Positions 48,230-59,455 of a stretch of DNA of 64,000 bases are shown here, piece by piece. Origin of the DNA: Halicephalobus mephisto (lineage: Eukaryota > Nematoda > Chromadorea > Rhabditida > Panagrolaimidae); assembly GCA_009193035.1 (NCBI GenBank), contig SWDT01000016.1:186001-250000 (forward strand), given 5' to 3'. The translations under genes and the position numbers were made by a program. Numbering within the stretch: the stretch's first letter is position 1; every line of letters starts with the position of its first letter. The notes beneath the pieces were generated by a model that saw only the letters and a list, made by a program, of their open reading frames with translations, was not told where the DNA came from and searched no databases.

Positions 48230-48429
48230 ATATTTGAGTAATGAACCACATATTTATTGTGGTATGTTTAGAAAAAGATTACTGAGATCTCGCAAGTTTC
48301 ATTTTTTAGTAAGAGAGCATTACGTTAGATTCTAGAGATTGTTATGGCATTTTAGAATGTTCCAGAAGTTGTTATTTTAAATTTAAAAAAAGTCTCTTTT
48401 GACCTCTTAAAAGATGATAATAATTCAAT

Positions 48430-48590
48430 TGTTCGACTTTGTTATCATCCTTCTATCGACAATATTCATTTGCTCTGTGTTCAGATTCGAAGAAGTCACT
48501 TTTCTTTTAGGGTAATCAAATTGTGCTCAACAGTAATGACTGTCTATGCAGCACTCTCTGTTCCACAATAGAGGAAGATTCAAAACTTGT
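48430..48590 (+). pseudogene. Decayed 3' end of a chemoreceptor (fragment 1)
   Basis: This segment aligns with 51135-51300 and with the open frame at 53286-53483: 'tctatcgacaat...ttcatttgctct', 'agaagtcacttttcttttagggtaatcaaat', 'cactctctgttccacaatagaggaag'. In fragment 3 the frame encodes a last-helix region ending VPYYRKK, a typical chemoreceptor C-terminus; here the frame is broken. It lies directly upstream of receptor copy A. Confidence 0.6.
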
Positions 48591-49096
48591 AATTTCATAT
48601 ACGGTATTGAATGAAAAAAAAATAATAATCTCAAACTGACGCCACAAGTTAATTAGATATGTCTTCGAGACAATTATCTTGAATTTTAGTCTTACCTTCT
48701 GTTTTATTCCGTACAGTGAAATTAAGTAATAATTATTTTCTTAATTTCATTCAATAACTTGAAAAAGCAGACGATGCGCAATTGTCTCTTGGGATCAAGG
48801 AATAAAATACCAAATGGAATTGCTTTCATTGCATAATGAATCTTCGTTCTATAAATCAACGTCTTGTCCACAGCATATCAGAAATCTAATCACGAAATGC
48901 AAAAATAATTACGATAAGCTTTAACATAATAATTGTTAATGCACAGTTTCAAGATTCATTTATGAGCATTCCCGATGGACTTTACAGTTGTATACTCCTG
49001 TAGTTTCTTCCCACTATCATGCCCTTTTACTTTCCCTTCCCTGTCATACTCACGTATTTTCTCTTTCCTGTCATATTGCTGTATTTTCTCCCAACA

Positions 49097-50622
49097 ATGG
49101 TCGGTGGTTCAATAAGTAGTGTGATTATCGTAATTACGAATGTGATTTCTTACTTTGGGATCTGTCTTATGCTCTTTTTCATCGGACTGATTCTGTTTTC
49201 CAAGAAGAACAAAACGATTGAGGGGTATTTCTTCGCTGTTGCCAGCAACAGTATTTTCGATCTCATTTTCTCTATATTCATAGCCATTTTAAAGCTGGAT
49301 GTTTTCTATAAAGATGGTTTCTATGTCTTTGCCCTTACTAGGTTTAACTTTGAGCTTAATCCTCTGATTTGTAAATTTCTTATCTTCAGCTTTATTTTCA
49401 TGATAGGTTTGTGTCTGTATGTAATATCGATTCCTTTCTATATCCGATATTTGCTAATCTGTAAAAACCAGAATGTCCATTTTACAACAAGGATATTACT
49501 GTATTTAATCGCTATTACTTTGGACGTGGGGTCCGTTATGTTCCTATATGTCGCCTTTGGTCCGCCACCAGTAGAATTGATTGAGTTGAAGATGAGACCG
49601 TATTTAGTGGGGAACGAAGAAGGAAAATACTGGAACTTTATAGCATGTAAAGTGGTTGGTTTTAATTTCATTCGATTATTGATGTCACTGTTCTAATTAC
49701 TAGCTTATATACTTGTTGTGGTATTAACCACTCCCGGGAGGTGTTTGTGACTCTGCTGGATGTATTTCATAAGCAACAATTACGAAATAATACAACATTG
49801 CGCACCAATTTTAAAATTTTGTATGAACTTCTACCGTAGTCTCTTCAAAGACTTTGTGATAGGAGCTGGTTCGCATTCTACATCAATGCTGAATGTAATG
49901 AAAATAGTTAGACTTTCTTGTGATATTATCCAAATAGTTTCCGGAAATTTCTTAATACAGTGGAATCTCGATATAACGCACCCAGACTATAAGGCACGGT
50001 TTTAGTGCGTTAGTTTGGCCCGTATACAAATTTGCAAGAATTTAAGGAATTTTAGTCATATTCGACCCTCGATAAAAGACACCCCACGATATAAGGCACG
50101 ATTTGTCCAGTCCCCTTGAGGGTGCCTTATATCGAGATTCCACTGTGTAAAAACATCGGATAATATTCAGAACTTTTAGCAGCTTTAGATCTAATGATTG
50201 GAAAGAATAGTTTTAAAGAGTTCTTGAAAAAGAATATAATTTACGGTTTTCAGTTGTCTCCTTATTTTTTTATTGCTGCATTCACGTATGGTATTCTGAC
50301 CAGCATCAGTCTTTCTTTTGCCATTTTTTTAAATTACAAAGTTCTGGTGTTTCTTCGTCAAAACAACCTTCAAAAGGAGCAAAAACATGCATACCGAGGG
50401 ATCCAAAAGACTATGATCATTCAACTAACTTCTCATTGTGTGATGTTCTCCATTCCCCTAATTGGATTAATTTCATTTAATATACTAGGTATTTCTTTTC
50501 TGTTGCCTTTCATAGCCATGGTAGAATGCGAACCTGCTGTAACTACGATTCTGATGATTATCAGCGTTCCAGAATACAGAAAGAACGTGAAGAAGTTTTT
50601 GAAGAGACTGGCTAAGTTGTAA
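49097..50622 (+). CDS. Serpentine chemoreceptor copy A (Str superfamily, Srd/Str-like), 307 aa
   Basis: Exons 49097-49651 and 50254-50622, phase 0, intron 602 bp. The start was chosen by alignment with copies B and C; an in-frame ATG at 49019 would add 26 hydrophobic residues. The product should be a seven-helix membrane receptor for environmental chemicals in sensory neurons. Visible features: helix 1 near residues 9-32; the motif NSIFDLIFSIF in helix 2; FYIRYLLICKN after helix 3; a long loop with RPYLVGNEEGKYWN; FLRQNNLQKEQKHAYRGIQKTM before helix 6; and ECEPAVTTILMIISVPEYRK at helix 7 with a basic tail. The intron contains a MITE (49958-50145). Much of exon 1 is nearly identical to copy B. 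Confidence 0.88.
49958..50145. mobile_element. MITE with Tc1/mariner-type termini in the intron of receptor copy A
   Basis: About 188 bp with inverted ends: the left end CAGTGGAATCTCGATATAA is matched by the right end TTATATCGAGATTCCACTG. Internal 'ataaggcac' words recur near both ends. The left flank is TA; the right flank TG is one change from a TA duplication. There is no coding capacity. The end sequence belongs to the CAGT.GAA..TCGATATAA class seen in mariner/pogo-related elements of animals, and a related shorter element is at 60521-60626. Confidence 0.8.
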
Positions 50623-51129
50623 TTAGCTTGATAATAGAAACCAATACATTTGAAATTCAGTTTCAGGTACACAGGTATGTGGTCTGATGTAAAATTTACT
50701 GAAGTCTATGTCTTCAGTCATGTATCCCAATCTTAGAAATCTAATATCTAATTATTAAGAATGATTTTTACTGTTAGTATTTCTTGTTCTTACTATTTTT
50801 AAATTGATTATTTAAAATAATAAAAAGAATTCTTGTATTCTTTGAAATATTTCAGCTCATTTTTGTGTAATTATCACCATATTAGTCAAAACTTGTTTTG
50901 TTTAGCTATTTCAATAATTCGAAGATTTCCAAATTTTGAGACAGTTTTGGAATTTCTTTACAATAAAGATCCTAATGCCAGGAACTCTTTGATGTGGGTC
51001 TATTACTACAACTACTCATTTCTTAACAGCAGCGTATTTCAATATGAAAGTATTAAAGTTTCTAAATTTTTATCTGTACTGTAAATTAGAAGAAACAATA
51101 TACTTTAATTTTTAGGAAATTATAGTAAT

Positions 51130-51300
51130 TCAATTAATAATTTATGTTGCTTCATTTGCTTTCCTCTTTCAATGATATCCATCAGTTTCATATTAGGTTT
51201 CAGAAAATCACCATTCCTTTAGGTTAGTTAAAATGTGTCTAGTGGTAAACGCTTTTGTACAGTACTTTCTCTTCCATTATATAAGAAGGCGATTCAATAA
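51130..51300 (+). pseudogene. Decayed 3' end of a chemoreceptor (fragment 2)
   Basis: It aligns with 48430-48590 and 53286-53483 ('atgttgcttcattt', 'ctttcctctttcaatgatat', 'tttcagaaaatcacc', 'tctcttccattatataagaag'), with several frame-breaking changes. It lies upstream of receptor copy B, as fragment 1 does for A. Confidence 0.6.
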
Positions 51301-51738
51301 TTTTTATGATTTCATATATGATATTGAACAAGAAGGAGGATATTAATCTCAAACTCGAGTCATCAGTTATTTGAATGTTTACCCTTGGGAAAATCTTTTT
51401 AATTTATAACTTTTCTAATTTTTTTACTAATAATAATAAAGTTAAATAATAATCATTTTCCCATTTGAATTCATTAGCGACAAGAAAAGAAACAATGAGC
51501 AATTGTCCTTTGGGTATAGAAAGTCACATTTCAACTTATATCGTTCTTCTTTTATAATAAACATTAGACATTTCAAATCATTCTTTTATTGTGCTCACAT
51601 TGGAAGTCTAACTAAAAAATATAAGTAAATAATTAGGACGAAATTGAAAATAATAGTTGTTCTTTCTCGGGGTTATTTTTAAAAATACTCAATTAATACT
51701 ACGTTTGGTTTTATTGTTATGCCTTTTTTCTTCCAACA

Positions 51739-52898
51739 ATGGCTAGTGATCCGATAAGCAATGTGATTATCGTAATTACGAATGTGATTTCCTACTTTGG
51801 GATCTGTCTTATGCTCTTTTTCATTGGACTGATTCTGTTCTCCAAAAAGAACAAAACGATTGAGGGGTATTTCTTCGCTGTTGCCAGCAACAGTATTTTC
51901 GATCTCATTTTCTCTATATTCATAGCCATTTTAAAGCTGGATGTTTTCTATAAAGATGGTTTCTATGTCTTTGCCCTTACTAGGTTTAACTTTGAACTTA
52001 ATCCTCTGACTTGTAAATTTCTTGTTTTAAGCTTTGTTTTCATGATTGGTTTGTGTCTGTATGTAATATCGATTCCTTTCTATATCCGATATTTACTGAT
52101 CTGTAAAAACCAGAGTGTTCATTTTACAACAAGGATATTACTGTATTTAATCGCTATTATTTTGGACGTGGGGTCCGTTATGTTCCTATATACAATCATC
52201 GAACCAACGCCAATGGAATTGATTGAGTTGAAGATGAGACCGTATTTAGTGGGGAATGAAGAAGGAAAGTACTGGAACATTTTGGCATGCAAAGTGGTTA
52301 GTTTCAAATTTTACTGGATTATTGGCATCCTGCTCACTAGTAAAGATTTGAATAATGATTGAAATGTGAATTTCTGATGGTTTTAGATATTATTCAAATT
52401 GTTTCCAGTAGAGTTTCTAATATAAAAATTATAGTTAGCATTCAAACCTTTTCAAGAATTATTCTTTTCAATTACTGTTTGTAACGCTATAAAATACCCA
52501 GGGACAAAAATTTAATTTATGGTTTTTAGTTCTCTCCTTATTTTCTCTTTGGTACATTCAGCTATGCCATCCTAACGACTATCAGCTTTTCTCTGGCAGT
52601 ATTCTTCAACTACAAGGTTATGATATTCCTTCGTCAAAACAACCTTCAAAAGGAGCAAAAACATGCGTACCGAGGGATCCAAAAGACTATGATCATTCAA
52701 CTAACTTCCCATTTTACGATGCTCTCTGTTCCTCTTGTCGGAATACTGTTATTTAGTCTATCTGGAATTTCTTACGTGCTGCCTTTTATGACTATGATGG
52801 AATGCGAACCTGCTGTAACTACAGTTCTAATGATGATAAGCGTTCCAGAATACAGAAAGAACATTAAAAAGTTTTTGAAGGCATTGGCTAAGTTGTAA
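51739..52898 (+). CDS. Serpentine chemoreceptor copy B (Str superfamily, Srd/Str-like), 307 aa
   Basis: Exons 51739-52293 and 52530-52898, phase 0, intron 236 bp. Exon lengths (555 and 369 bp) equal those of copies A and C exactly. Starts MASDPISNVII. Exon 1 from about codon 9 through FYIRYLLICKNQ and the third quarter is nearly identical to copy A, and the FLRQNNLQKEQKHAYRGIQKTMIIQLTSH block in exon 2 is also shared with A. The upstream 135 bp and the first 55 codons are nearly identical to copy C instead. AATAAA occurs shortly after the stop. The gene appears intact. Confidence 0.9.
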
Positions 52899-53285
52899 CT
52901 AGTTTAATAATAAAAACCAAAACATTTGAGATTCAGTTTCAGATATACATATAGATAACCTGGCATAATATACGCAAATCTGAATCTCTGTTTTTATGCT
53001 TTGATCTTAAAAATCCGATATCTGATTACCACAAACAGCTTCTATTACTAGTATTATTAGTATTATGAATATTCTTAATGTTTTTAAAATCGATTCTCTA
53101 GTTGGATGGATTCTAACCTAGAGAAGTTTCTTAAATCTTATATAAATTCGATATCCAATATTAATTATATGGGACTATCAATTTTACGACAATAATCTGT
53201 CTTACTTTTAAAATATCCAGAGCTTAAAATCTTACTTCGTACTCTGAATCTAAAAAAGCAGTTTATTTTTATCTTCAGAAAAATA

Positions 53286-53483
53286 GTGATTCATTCAATG
53301 ATTCAATGTTGCTTCATTGTTCTTTCTCTCTCAACAATATGTATAACTTCTCTGTTGAATTTTAATGAAATCACCTTTACCCTTGGATTAATCAAATCGA
53401 GTTCAGCAATAATGACGACATGCATAATAGTCTTGGTTCCATATTATAGGAAGAAAATTAAGGTTTTTTTATCTCATTTGTAA
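53286..53483 (+). pseudogene. 3' exon remnant of a chemoreceptor (fragment 3, frame still open)
   Basis: A 65-codon frame encodes a hydrophobic region and ends ..MTTCIIVLVPYYRKKIKVFLSHL, the pattern of a final helix and basic tail of nematode receptors. No upstream exons can be found between copy B and here. It is the best-preserved of three similar fragments, each lying upstream of one 307-aa receptor. The last frame of the pseudogene at 55440-56370 (..IVALGLIEMSL.., ..VRYYREKTKG) is of the same type. Confidence 0.6.
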
Positions 53484-53896
53484 TATTTATTAAATAAAAA
53501 GGAGAACTGATTTCATATTTGAGTAAGAAATTAATTGGATGTCTGTCTTTTAGATAATCCTTTGAAATTTCACTGTTTCTAAGCTGTTTCCTTGAATAAA
53601 ATAAAATAAAGTAATACCTGTTCTGTGAATTGAGTTTATTAATTGCAAAAAAATAGACTTTACATAATGGTCTCTTGGGTTCATAGAATCATGTTAGTTT
53701 AAATTGTGCTTATTTTATAGTAAATCATCGATATTCTTCTCCATTATAGATATTACACCAGAAGTCTAACTAGAAAATATAAGTAAATAATTAGGACGAA
53801 ATTGAAAATAATACTTGTTCTTTCTCGGGGTTATTTTTAAAAATACTCGATTAATACTACTTTTGGTTTTATTGTTATGCCTTTTTTCTTCCAACA

Positions 53897-55125
53897 ATGG
53901 CTAGTGATCCGATAAGCAATGTGATTATTGTAATTACGAATGTGATTTCTTACTTTGGGATCTGTCTGATGCTCTTTTTCATCGGACTGATTCTGTTCTC
54001 CAAAAAGAACAAAACGATTGAGGGGTATTTCTTCGCTGTTGCCAGCAATAGTATTTTCGATCTCGCCTTTTCTCTAATTGTGGCAATCACAAGGGTAGAC
54101 TCCTTTTGCAGACATGGCTTCTATGTTTTTGCAATAAACAGTTTTAATTATAAGATAGACCCATATTTGGCAAAGATTCTCATAGTCGCTGGGTTATTCG
54201 CAGGCAGCATGTGCCTATATGTCGTTGCAATTCCTTTCTATATTCGATATTTATTGATTTGTAAAAAGCAAAATGTTCATTACACAATGAGGATTTTGTT
54301 GTATTTGTTTGTTACTGTTTATGGTATTGGAACTTCGGCAATGTTTCATTCGGCTTTTCAAGCTTCACCGAGAGAATTGGCGGACGTCCAGATGAGGTCT
54401 TATTTGAGAGGCAATGAGGAAGAAAGATTTTGGAATATTGTGGGAGCTAAAGTGGTTGGTTTTTGAATTTTACTGAATCGTTGGAGTTAGTTTCACTATT
54501 GTAATTTTGATAACGGTTCAAAGAAAACTGGTACTTTTGAGCGCCGTTCATCATTAAACATAGTGAAAATATTACTAGATATTACTCATAAAATTCATAT
54601 TTCTAGATTTTTGAGATACTATCTACACTCTTTGTATTTAACTTTTTAATGTGTAAATTCCAGATAGTGCTCAAAAATCGTGAGAAATTATGGTTTTAAA
54701 TCGTATGTGCATAGATTTGCACTATCTATGAAGACGCTTAATTTTGTGATTTTTAGTTCTCTCCTTATTTTCTGATTGCTTTCTTCTGCTGTGCTCTTCT
54801 AGCAATCACAAGCTTTTCTTTAGCCGTGTTCTTCAATTATAAAGTTTTGGTATTCCTCCGTCAAGACAATCTGCAGAAGGAACAGAGACACGTCTTCCGA
54901 GGGATCCAGAAAACCATGATCGTCCAATTGATTTCCCATTGTACAATGCTTTCTTTTCCTCTAGTGGGACTACTATTATTTAGTTTATTTGGAATTCCTT
55001 ACTTGTTGCCATTCACAGCAATGATGGAATGTGGTCCTACTGTAACCACAATTTCGACGATAATCAGTGTCCCAGAATACAGAAAGAACTTCAAGAAATT
55101 TTTTAGCAAGGTAATTAAGCTGTGA
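53897..55125 (+). CDS. Serpentine chemoreceptor copy C (Str superfamily, Srd/Str-like), 307 aa
   Basis: Exons 53897-54451 and 54757-55125, phase 0, intron 305 bp. The first 55 codons are nearly identical to copy B (MASDPISNVIIVITNV..), after which the sequence diverges sharply (IFDLAFSLIVAITRVD against IFDLIFSIFIAILKLD). Family motifs are kept: FYIRYLLICKKQ, RSYLRGNEEERFWN, FLRQDNLQKEQRHVFRGIQKTM, and VPEYRKNFKKF at the end. In helix 7 the usual acidic-Pro (ECEP) is ECGP. AATAAA at 55136. The gene appears intact. Confidence 0.9.
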
Positions 55126-55439
55126 TTTTTTCAGCAATAAAAATAAGGTCTTCTGAAATTCAGTTGTGCCACATGGATATATACTTTAGCATAAATGTGG
55201 CTAAAGTATGTCTTCAATTATGTGGTCTAGTCCTCCAAGTCTAATGTTTGGTTATTCAGAACAGCTTTTACTGCCAATATTTGAATCTTATTGCTACTTT
55301 TGAATTGTTTTAATACTTGTGGTATTTCTAATAAAAATATAGAAATATTGTTTTTATTATCAAAATGAACTGCAAAGTCTTAATGGGAAGTTAACTTTCT
55401 ATCAAAACAAATATATTCGAAATCATGATTCATTTTTTT

Positions 55440-56370
55440 GAAATATAAGTTCGTAATGCTCGTTGAAAAGCTCTCTTTCAATATACCTTTCTGAATTTCA
55501 ATCTTCGAAATGGGTCTAACAGTTGTTTTTCTCATTATTTTGTATTCTACAAGAAAACAAAGAAGAGTTGAGTGCTATACTATTCCATCGCTCAAGGTTG
55601 TGTTTTTGATTTGCTATTTGCCGCTTTTACAGTATTCGCCAAAATGGATCAGGTGGTTCATAGAAGTTGCTACGTATATGGTATTAACACCTTTGATTGT
55701 GAGACTCCATCTTTAATTATTGGAATTATGGTGTTAATTGTCACTTGTACATGCTATCTACTTTATGGACTTTTGTTTCCTCCACATTACGGTACTCGAT
55801 TATTTGTAAAAATAAATACATAACTATGCTAACAATGCTATTCTTATACATTCCGTCTATTCCCTGTACGATCATTATTGTCAAGGATTTAAATTTGTGT
55901 TTTATTTCAACAGATCCAGAAGTTCTGGATATCCAGATGAGGCTCTATCTGCTTCCAAATTTTGAAGGTTAGTTTTGGAATTTCCTTGCAGTAAAGCTTT
56001 TCACACCGAAAGATTTGACTCTATATACTTTCACTGTTGACTACGATTATCAATTTCATAAGAGCAATCTGCTTCAGTATAAAAATATTTAAAACGTTAA
56101 ATTTTAAGTAGTACACAAAATCACAGAAGGAAACATTTTGATCTCCAGAAGACAGTGGTTATCCAATTTAGACCTAAGTACTGTTTCGTCATTATCTCGT
56201 TTTCTGCTATATGGACGGGCTCTGTACTAGGATTCAGGGATATTGCCTATGCTCTTGGGTTGATTGAAATGTCTCTGACGGTTACGATGAAGTGCGCATT
56301 ACTCTTTGTGAGATACTATAGGGAGAAGACAAAAGGCATTTTCCACTTTTTGACAAGCTTTTGTCTATAG
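55440..56370 (+). pseudogene. Frameshifted chemoreceptor pseudogene (copy D)
   Basis: Pieces of a related receptor occur in order but in three different frames: ..LTVVFLIILYSTRKQRRVE, ..QGCVFDLLFAAFTVFAKMD..CYVYGINTFD, RYSIICKNKYITMLTMLFLYI, DPEVLDIQMRLYLLPNFEG followed by a stop in place of the usual EGKYWN region, and finally ..AYALGLIEMSL..VRYYREKTKGIF to a TAG at 56370. Frameshifts near 55600 and 55770 and the in-frame stop at about 55970 prevent a full product. It is a dead fourth member of the A-C array, older and more diverged. Confidence 0.75.
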
Positions 56371-59357
56371 TAGTATTTTATTTCTTTTATAGAAAAAATA
56401 GGATGTATTCATGATTTTATTTTTTAATATTGGCTGAATAAAGGATTAAAAAATGCATGTCTCATTCCAGTTGACGTTTAATTGAACTGTTAAATATCAA
56501 TAACAAGCTAATCTTTTGTCAAGAATAAATCCCACTCATTAAATCACCATATTTGCCAAAAAATGAATTTAAAAATGTTATTTCAAACCCTTAAAAGTAT
56601 CCAAAAGAACAACGTTCATGATCGAAGAGAGCTACAATACGATTAATCTTGTTTTTCATCTTTTTCTGTTTATCGATATGAGAGTCAGTAAAAAATAACC
56701 TTAGATGTCGAAAGAGAAATACAAAAGTGTAGAATTTAACATGTCAATTATTTGGGAGATTTCTTAAATTTGTAATTTGCATTTATTTTTACTGTATATT
56801 TAATCATTCAATTAGACATTTCCCTACGAATGACTATAGATTATTTTTCAACATTTGCCTATTAAATTTCATGATAATTAATTGTTAACAAAGTTCAGAA
56901 ATCCCCCGCAGACTGCTTCTTCGCTATAGTCGAATTTTTTCATGTGAATCATCCAAAGACGTGTCTAAGAAATTCCTCTACTATTGGACTTAACGAAATA
57001 ACGTCAAAAAGTAGGTAAATCTGCTTATTTCCATACTACGCATGTTGATATTTGCGAATATTTTTGTAATTTTTTCCCTCGAAAGCAGAGTTAAAGAACT
57101 TGTTTACTTCACGTATGATGATGTAATCGGTGTTATTCCTCAATTTACAATAGATCAATTTCCTTATCGTAGAGGATTATAGAATAAAGTTCAATGCTAG
57201 TTATATTGAGAAATCAATGAAGATTACCATATTTTGGTCATAAATAATTAATGTGAATAGTTTTTATATAAAATCGGATAGGTTTCAAGAGCATTGTATG
57301 ATTGCATTTAATGTTAAAAGATCTATCAAAAGTTATACAACTTATAATCCAATGTGGGAGTCATAATGTTTTATTTAATTGTGAAATACGAATATTCTAA
57401 GACAGTTATGAATGGTTTATGCCTTGAGTTTTATAGAAATATCTATGTATAAAGCTGTAATGTGCAATCAGTTTTTTTCATGTCATTATATTAGATAATT
57501 TTTATTTTATTAAGCTTTCATGTGCAATAAAAACCAATCAAAGAGAAATTATTCATATTTTGAAAAAGGGAGAGTAGGAAAAAGTGGAAACATCTGGTTA
57601 AGATGCGATCAAAATGTTATAAATACAGAGTTGTTATTCAGATTCAATAAGGAAATTAGCAGTTTTCATCTTTTATTTCAGAACAATGGTTCAATGGAAA
57701 ATAATTACCCTTTTCGTGGGTTTAATTATCTTGATTTTAAACTGTCTGCTTCCAATTCAAAGAGAACTTTGACGCAAACGAGAAATAACGTATGAATCTT
57801 ATTGTTTATTTGATAAGGTCAACATTATTGTTCTAGTCAATAGAATCTTTACGGTACCATTCAGAAATGAATTAGGGCGCATTTCCCCAGTGCACAAGTT
57901 ATCATGACTGGGAAACTGGAGGTTATTACTGCCACTGAGGCTGCTATCCACGTTCTTCAAGTTTTTGATGGAAGAAGTCAAGCGATTATCAACCTAAGAA
58001 ATACGTGAATAACCATTAATTCTTGTTTTGACTTATAAATAACCATGATAACAGTGAATTAAATTGATTTTAATCTATTTATGACCCCAGTTTCGATCGT
58101 ATTTTGTGAATTTAAGTGTTTATTTCCAACAAGAATAAAACTAATAATTAAAACTGTTTGAAAGTAAAATTCTTAAGAGTAGAAAATTTAATATGAAATC
58201 ACTTTACAAAGCAGCTGGAAAAATTTACATTAATTACAGAAAATAAGGAACTGAAATGCTTACGCAACTTCTGTTCAGGAATCCTGAATTGGGATGTGTG
58301 AATTGAATAAATTTTCAAGTGGATTCAAATGAGTTACTAATGAAACTAAAAGTAATCTATTAAGCAGTTCAAGTAGAGTTTTTCAGAATATTACAAATTT
58401 CCTGAACTTTTCCAGAATGCTATGGAAGAATTGCATAATGACATCAGAAGCACCATGTATATAGAGAGCAATTTATCAACTTCCTGAATTTTGGAGATTT
58501 TTCAAAATCCCAAAAATAATTTCACAGTATTCTAAAATATCATATGGTTATTTAAAATGTTTTAGAATTTCTAAGGAGTTTCTAAAACTTTACAGAATTC
58601 TATAAACGCAGTAACAACTGCAAATATTTCGGAAAACTTTACTAGTTTAGGTTAAAACAATTTTCTTTGGATTTTATCACATAAAAGGATTTGGTAATAG
58701 AACAAATTGCATAATAATCAAATCCTCATAAGTCTTCTATGTCGGTAGGAAATCAAAAGGAAGCAATTAAAAGAGTGGAAAGCGAAATCTTTTGTCATCT
58801 ACATAGTATTCAGAATTTTCCCATATGTTATTTAGAGAAGCATTGAGCCTTGATTAATCTCCTAAATAGTTGTTGTTAATATTTGTTTTGGTGTTATTTA
58901 TTAGGTTTTTGTACTTTTCAGAAGAGTTGATAAGGGGGTATTGGGACAGAAACTATGATAGAAAGAGAGGACCTGAAGAGATAGCCTGAATATCAGGTAT
59001 CCTAGATACTGTAGAGCATGAGTGGCCTTTCGTTGTCTGTAGTATTGTCAAGATATAGCTTGTTTGTCTGTAGCTTATCGTTAAGTAAAGACTTCTAGTA
59101 TTCCTCTTGTTCCTAATCTTAACAAGAGGTTAATTTGAAAAATAAAATTTTATTGATCAATAGACTTATGTATTTACCTAGTATGTTTGAAAACGGCCAA
59201 ATTAAATCTCTTTCACCAGGTGTTTGGAAAGATTGAACCTTTATTTTATTAAAAGTGTACAAAATCCAAAAAATGCTCATTTTTGTATTCTCAACTTTTT
59301 CATTTCCCACAGGTGAAATACGGATCATTCCACTTCAGTCATCAAATAAAGTACAAG
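56371..59357. other. Intergenic stretch between receptor genes
   Basis: No gene could be firmly supported. A possible short secreted peptide at 57686 is listed separately. 58380-58620 holds GAA/TTC-rich sequence (repeated 'aattttggag', 'ttctaaaat', 'tttctaaaactttacagaatt') like that at 61690-61900 and 18650-19170. Confidence 0.4.
57686..57769 (+). CDS. Possible signal-peptide exon of a small secreted peptide
   Basis: An ATG four bases after an acceptor-like 'tttatttcag' (57672-57681) opens a 27-codon frame, MVQWKIITLFVGLIILILNCLL.., which looks like a signal peptide, then meets a TGA. Downstream at about 57871-57935, after 'gaattag', another frame reads a Cys-containing stretch (..FPQCTSYHDWETGGYYCH) before a stop. 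The two could have formed one small Cys peptide gene, but no in-frame junction is seen; decay or chance are equally possible. Confidence 0.2.
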
Positions 59358-59365
59358 TATATAAG
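59358..59365 (+). promoter_or_regulatory. Possible TATA box of the Srh/Sri-type receptor gene
   Basis: TATATAAG lies about 91 bases before the start codon at 59456, at the beginning of a more balanced stretch of sequence. Confidence 0.35.
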
Positions 59366-59455
59366 GTGTGAACATTTTGGAATAAAATGTAACCGAGGTA
59401 TAGCTTAAATCCTTGTATACTTTAGCAAACAATATGTGAACAAATTGGTCGAATT

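Noticed and set aside
49019..49096. N-terminal extension of receptor copy A from the upstream ATG
   Set aside because: The extra hydrophobic residues arise from a local sequence duplication and are absent in copies B and C, which start at the equivalent of 49097.
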